The position numbers and the translations under genes are program-made. Positions 61,604 through 64,000 of a stretch of 64,000 bases of DNA are shown one piece after another. Below the pieces are notes generated by a model. That model worked only from the letters and a program-made list of their open reading frames with translations, was not told the DNA's origin and ran no database searches. Every line of letters begins with the position of its first letter. The stretch's first letter is position 1. Origin of the DNA: Oscillatoria acuminata PCC 6304 (lineage in GTDB: Bacteria > Cyanobacteriota > Cyanobacteriia > Cyanobacteriales > Laspinemataceae); NCBI RefSeq assembly GCF_000317105.1, contig NC_019693.1, forward strand, positions 3,038,001 through 3,102,000, given 5' to 3'.

Positions 61604-62893
61604 TTATCCCCGGTCCTGCATTCGGGCCAATAATGCGGCACCATAGGCCGCTTCAGTGTGAGGTGGCGTCATCACCGGAACATTCAAACGACGTTGGCGA
61701 ATTGCGGTCCAGGTGGGGTTTTTTGCCCCACCGCCAGCGGTGTAAACTCGTTTGAGTCCGGTGGCACCAAATTCTTGTAACAGTTCATATCCCCGCGCTT
61801 CAATTCGGGCCATGCTTTCTAATAATCCATGCAAAAATTCCACATCAGAGTTAGGACGGGGTTCTAATCGCGGGGGGAGTTCGGGATTATTTAACGGAAA
61901 CCGTTCCCCGGGTTTGAGGAGGGGATAATATTTCAGAGGACTTTCGGTGTTCGGGTCAATGCTTTCGCTGAATTCTGCCAGTTGCCGATCGCTGAAAAAC
62001 TGACGCAGGACCGCCCCTCCAGTATTCGATGCACCCCCCGTCAGCCATAAATTGCCGAGACGATGACTATAAATCCCATAGCGTGCATCATCCACGCGAT
62101 CGCGACTGAGGAGTTTGAGCACCAAGGTTGAACCCAGGGAAGTCACCGCCTCTCCCGGTTCCCTGGCACCGGAAGCTAAAAATGCGGCAATACTGTCCGT
62201 GGTTCCGGCGCAAATTACGCAATCCGCAGGCAATCCAAAGCGATCGCCCATTTCTGCCGTTACCGGGGCGATAGGGGTTCCCGGTTTGACTACATGAGGC
62301 AAATAGGGAATGAACTTGGTAAACAGTTGCGGCAAGGCCAGTCGCAACCATTCTGGATAAAATAAATACTCTGGGTCATACCCCAGTTTGAGGGCATTGT
62401 GATAGTCGCTGATGCCCATTTGACCGTGGAGTTGAAATCCCAACCAATCTGCTTGATGCAGAAAGAATAAACCCGTGGTTGCCACCCGATGCAGGGCATC
62501 AGGATACAATTTGGGATGACGGGCATACCATAACAGCTTTGCCAAACTGGAAGTCGCGGCGATCGCCGGATGATTGGGTGGGGCGATTTCCTGTAATGTC
62601 TCCATCACCGTCACCCCTCGGGCATCATTGTAGAGAATCGGTTCCGCCACGGGAGTCCCACTGCGATCGCACAGCAACACGGTAGAGGATGTCCCATCAA
62701 TGGCGATCGCGCCGATGGACTGCCTTACCGTAATCGGGATTTGGTCTAGTAACGCCCATAACCCCTCCTGCCACAGTTCCGGAGTTTGTCGGTCTAGGGG
62801 AAACTCCGCCTGTGCCTGAATCCCTGCATGGTCATCGATCGCCACTGCACGAGCACCAGAAGTCCCGAAGTCTATGCCGAGATAGAGGGTCAT
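61604..62893 (-). CDS. FGGY-family carbohydrate kinase, probably D-ribulokinase type
   Basis: 429 aa. The FGGY fold is clear: LYLGIDFGTSGARAVAIDDH at the start, IAIDGTSSTVLLCDRSGTPV with the catalytic-region Asp, CAGTTDSIAAFLASG and the hinge SLGSTLVLKLLS, then VYTAGGGAKNPTWTAIRQRR. It is shorter than true xylulokinases (about 490) and its start resembles the cyanobacterial/plant XK-1 group, which phosphorylate D-ribulose. That assignment is from memory of the family and is tentative; FGGY kinase is sure. It is convergent with the WD40 gene. Confidence 0.92.
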   Translation of the reverse strand: MTLYLGIDFGTSGARAVAIDDHAGIQAQAEFPLDRQTPELWQEGLWALLDQIPITVRQSIGAIAIDGTSSTVLLCDRSGTPVAEPILYNDARGVTVMETLQEIAPPNHPAIAATSSLAKLLWYARHPKLYPDALHRVATTGLFFLHQADWLGFQLHGQMGISDYHNALKLGYDPEYLFYPEWLRLALPQLFTKFIPYLPHVVKPGTPIAPVTAEMGDRFGLPADCVICAGTTDSIAAFLASGAREPGEAVTSLGSTLVLKLLSRDRVDDARYGIYSHRLGNLWLTGGASNTGGAVLRQFFSDRQLAEFSESIDPNTESPLKYYPLLKPGERFPLNNPELPPRLEPRPNSDVEFLHGLLESMARIEARGYELLQEFGATGLKRVYTAGGGAKNPTWTAIRQRRLNVPVMTPPHTEAAYGAALLARMQDRG

Positions 62894-63053
62894 AGGAATA
62901 CCCCTTAACGCTTACCATCCTCTAGTTTAGGGGATTTTATCACTCGTCGGTCATCGGTCCTGGGTGAATCCCCGCTTAAAAAATCTCAAGGTTTGAAGTG
63001 GCCTTCTGGATCAAAAATAATAAATAAGCCCAAACATAGAGACTGTAACAACA

Positions 63054-64000
63054 ATGTCCCAACCCACCATTGAATCAATTCTTAACGAAAAACGGCAGTT
63101 TCCGCCCTCAGCGGAATTTTCCAAAAATGCTCGAATCAAGAGTTTAGAAGAGTACCAGGCGCTTTATGACCAAGCTGCCGCCAATCCCGAACAGTTTTGG
63201 GAACAGCTTGCGGAGAAAGAACTGCACTGGTTTAAAAAATGGGATAAAGTCCTCGACTGGCAACCCCCCAATGCCAAATGGTTTGTCGGGGGTCAGACGA
63301 ATATTTCCTACAACTGCCTCGATCGCCACTTAACCACCCACCGCAAAAATAAAGCGGCCCTGATTTGGGAAGGAGAACCGGGAGACTCCCGGACCCTTAC
63401 CTACGCCCAATTGCACCGGGAAGTCTGCCAAATGGCAAACGTGATCAAAGATATGGGGGTGAAAAAAGGCGATCGGGTCGGGATTTATATGCCAATGATT
63501 CCCGAAGCAGCAGTTGCAATGTTGGCCTGTGCACGCATCGGGGCCGCCCATACGGTGATTTTTGGCGGATTCAGCGCCGAATCCCTCAAGGACCGCCTAG
63601 TTGATGCTGAAGCAAAACTGGTGATTACTGCCGATGGTGGATGGCGCAAAGAATCCATTGTCGCCCTGAAAGAGCAAGTGGATAAATCCCTAGAACTAGG
63701 GGCCAGCAGTGTTGAGAACGTTCTGGTGGTCAAACGGACGGGACAAGAAATTGCCATGACACCGGACCGCGATTATTGGTGGCATGAACTGCAATCCACC
63801 GCCTCCGCCAACTGTCCGGCAGAACCGATGGACAGCGAGGACCTCCTGTTCATCCTCTACACCTCCGGAACCACCGGCAAACCCAAAGGCGTGGTCCATA
63901 CCACCGCAGGATATAACCTTTATACCCATGTCACCCTGCAATGGACGTTTGACCTGCAAGAAACCGATGTCTATTGGTGTACCGCTGATGTGGGTTGGAT
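63054..64000 (+). CDS. acs: Acetyl-CoA synthetase, 5' part (runs off window)
   Basis: The first 315 residues, from the ATG at 63054 ([18 protein letters not shown]), continue to the window edge. The start has the Acs cap (about 30-90: [20 protein letters not shown]), then the ANL-family adenylation motifs [13 protein letters not shown] and the P-loop-type [19 protein letters not shown], then YWCTADVGW at the edge. Acs makes acetyl-CoA from acetate, CoA and ATP. The C-terminal domain with the acetylation-regulated Lys lies outside. Confidence 0.96.
   Translation, partial: MSQPTIESILNEKRQFPPSAEFSKNARIKSLEEYQALYDQAAANPEQFWEQLAEKELHWFKKWDKVLDWQPPNAKWFVGGQTNISYNCLDRHLTTHRKNKAALIWEGEPGDSRTLTYAQLHREVCQMANVIKDMGVKKGDRVGIYMPMIPEAAVAMLACARIGAAHTVIFGGFSAESLKDRLVDAEAKLVITADGGWRKESIVALKEQVDKSLELGASSVENVLVVKRTGQEIAMTPDRDYWWHELQSTASANCPAEPMDSEDLLFILYTSGTTGKPKGVVHTTAGYNLYTHVTLQWTFDLQETDVYWCTADVGW

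Overview
The window reads as chromosome of a cyanobacterium, most likely a filamentous non-heterocystous one of the Oscillatoria/Laspinema type. The clade is an inference from gene style. What is seen directly: photosystem II genes psbB and psbT, very frequent GCGATCGC (HIP1) octamers, heptameric TTGGTCA repeats, and many cyanobacterial families (DUF1400, DUF3352, DUF6887/6888, TPR-GT61, Uma2). Genes lie on both strands and most are singletons or short operons.

Layout. 1-2.5 kb: a HigB/HigA-type toxin-antitoxin remnant split by an IS1634-like element with a 6-bp target duplication. 2.7-4.6 kb: a DUF6888/DUF6887 pair and a secreted SGNH-like protein. 4.9-5.73 kb: three tandem, diverged cassettes that look like small-RNA genes. 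Each has a conserved 19-bp promoter block, a TATNTT -10 box exactly 28 bp from the block start, a covarying stem and an intrinsic terminator. This is the most novel feature of the window. 5.7-10.7 kb: fructosamine-kinase-like protein, leuB, PAP2 phosphatase, a HEAT/DUF1186-like protein, and a winged-helix gene coupled to an unknown gene. 10.9-16.3 kb: a 1781-aa exonuclease-RecQ-UvrD fusion. 16.5-19.3 kb: an RNA-repair operon (rtcB, COG0523 GTPase, archease). 19.5-27 kb: an SLH protein and three consecutive TPR-glycosyltransferases (two GT61, one GT41/SPY type).

27.2-33.4 kb: cobL (cbiET), a 2H phosphoesterase, holA, a DUF4168 protein, an Uma2 gene with a damaged 5' end and small proteins. 33.8-40.9 kb: core genes psbB, psbT, nrdR, rpsA with an acidic 10-residue tandem tail, a HAD hydrolase and metK. 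41-47.4 kb: a 191-bp MITE-like element, a DUF3352 protein, two tandem DUF1400-only proteins and an M20 amidohydrolase. 47.7-54.4 kb: two coiled-coil proteins sharing a membrane-anchor module (the larger adds a PLD-like domain and TPRs), an HTH-like regulator with a candidate operator, and a UPF0175/DUF3368 toxin-antitoxin pair. 54.6-64 kb: SIMPL, OmpA-like and lipoprotein envelope genes, pcrA, a WD40 protein whose 3' end is tandemly duplicated, an FGGY sugar kinase, and acs running off the right edge.

Intergenic DNA is rich in repeats: 52-54-bp GTAGGGGCG palindromes, AGAAACCGGGTTTCT palindromes (one group in 84-bp tandem units), TTGGTCA heptamers and GTAGTAACGAC hairpins. I saw no rRNA, tRNA or CRISPR array. 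Functions were assigned from motifs read by eye; no database search was possible.
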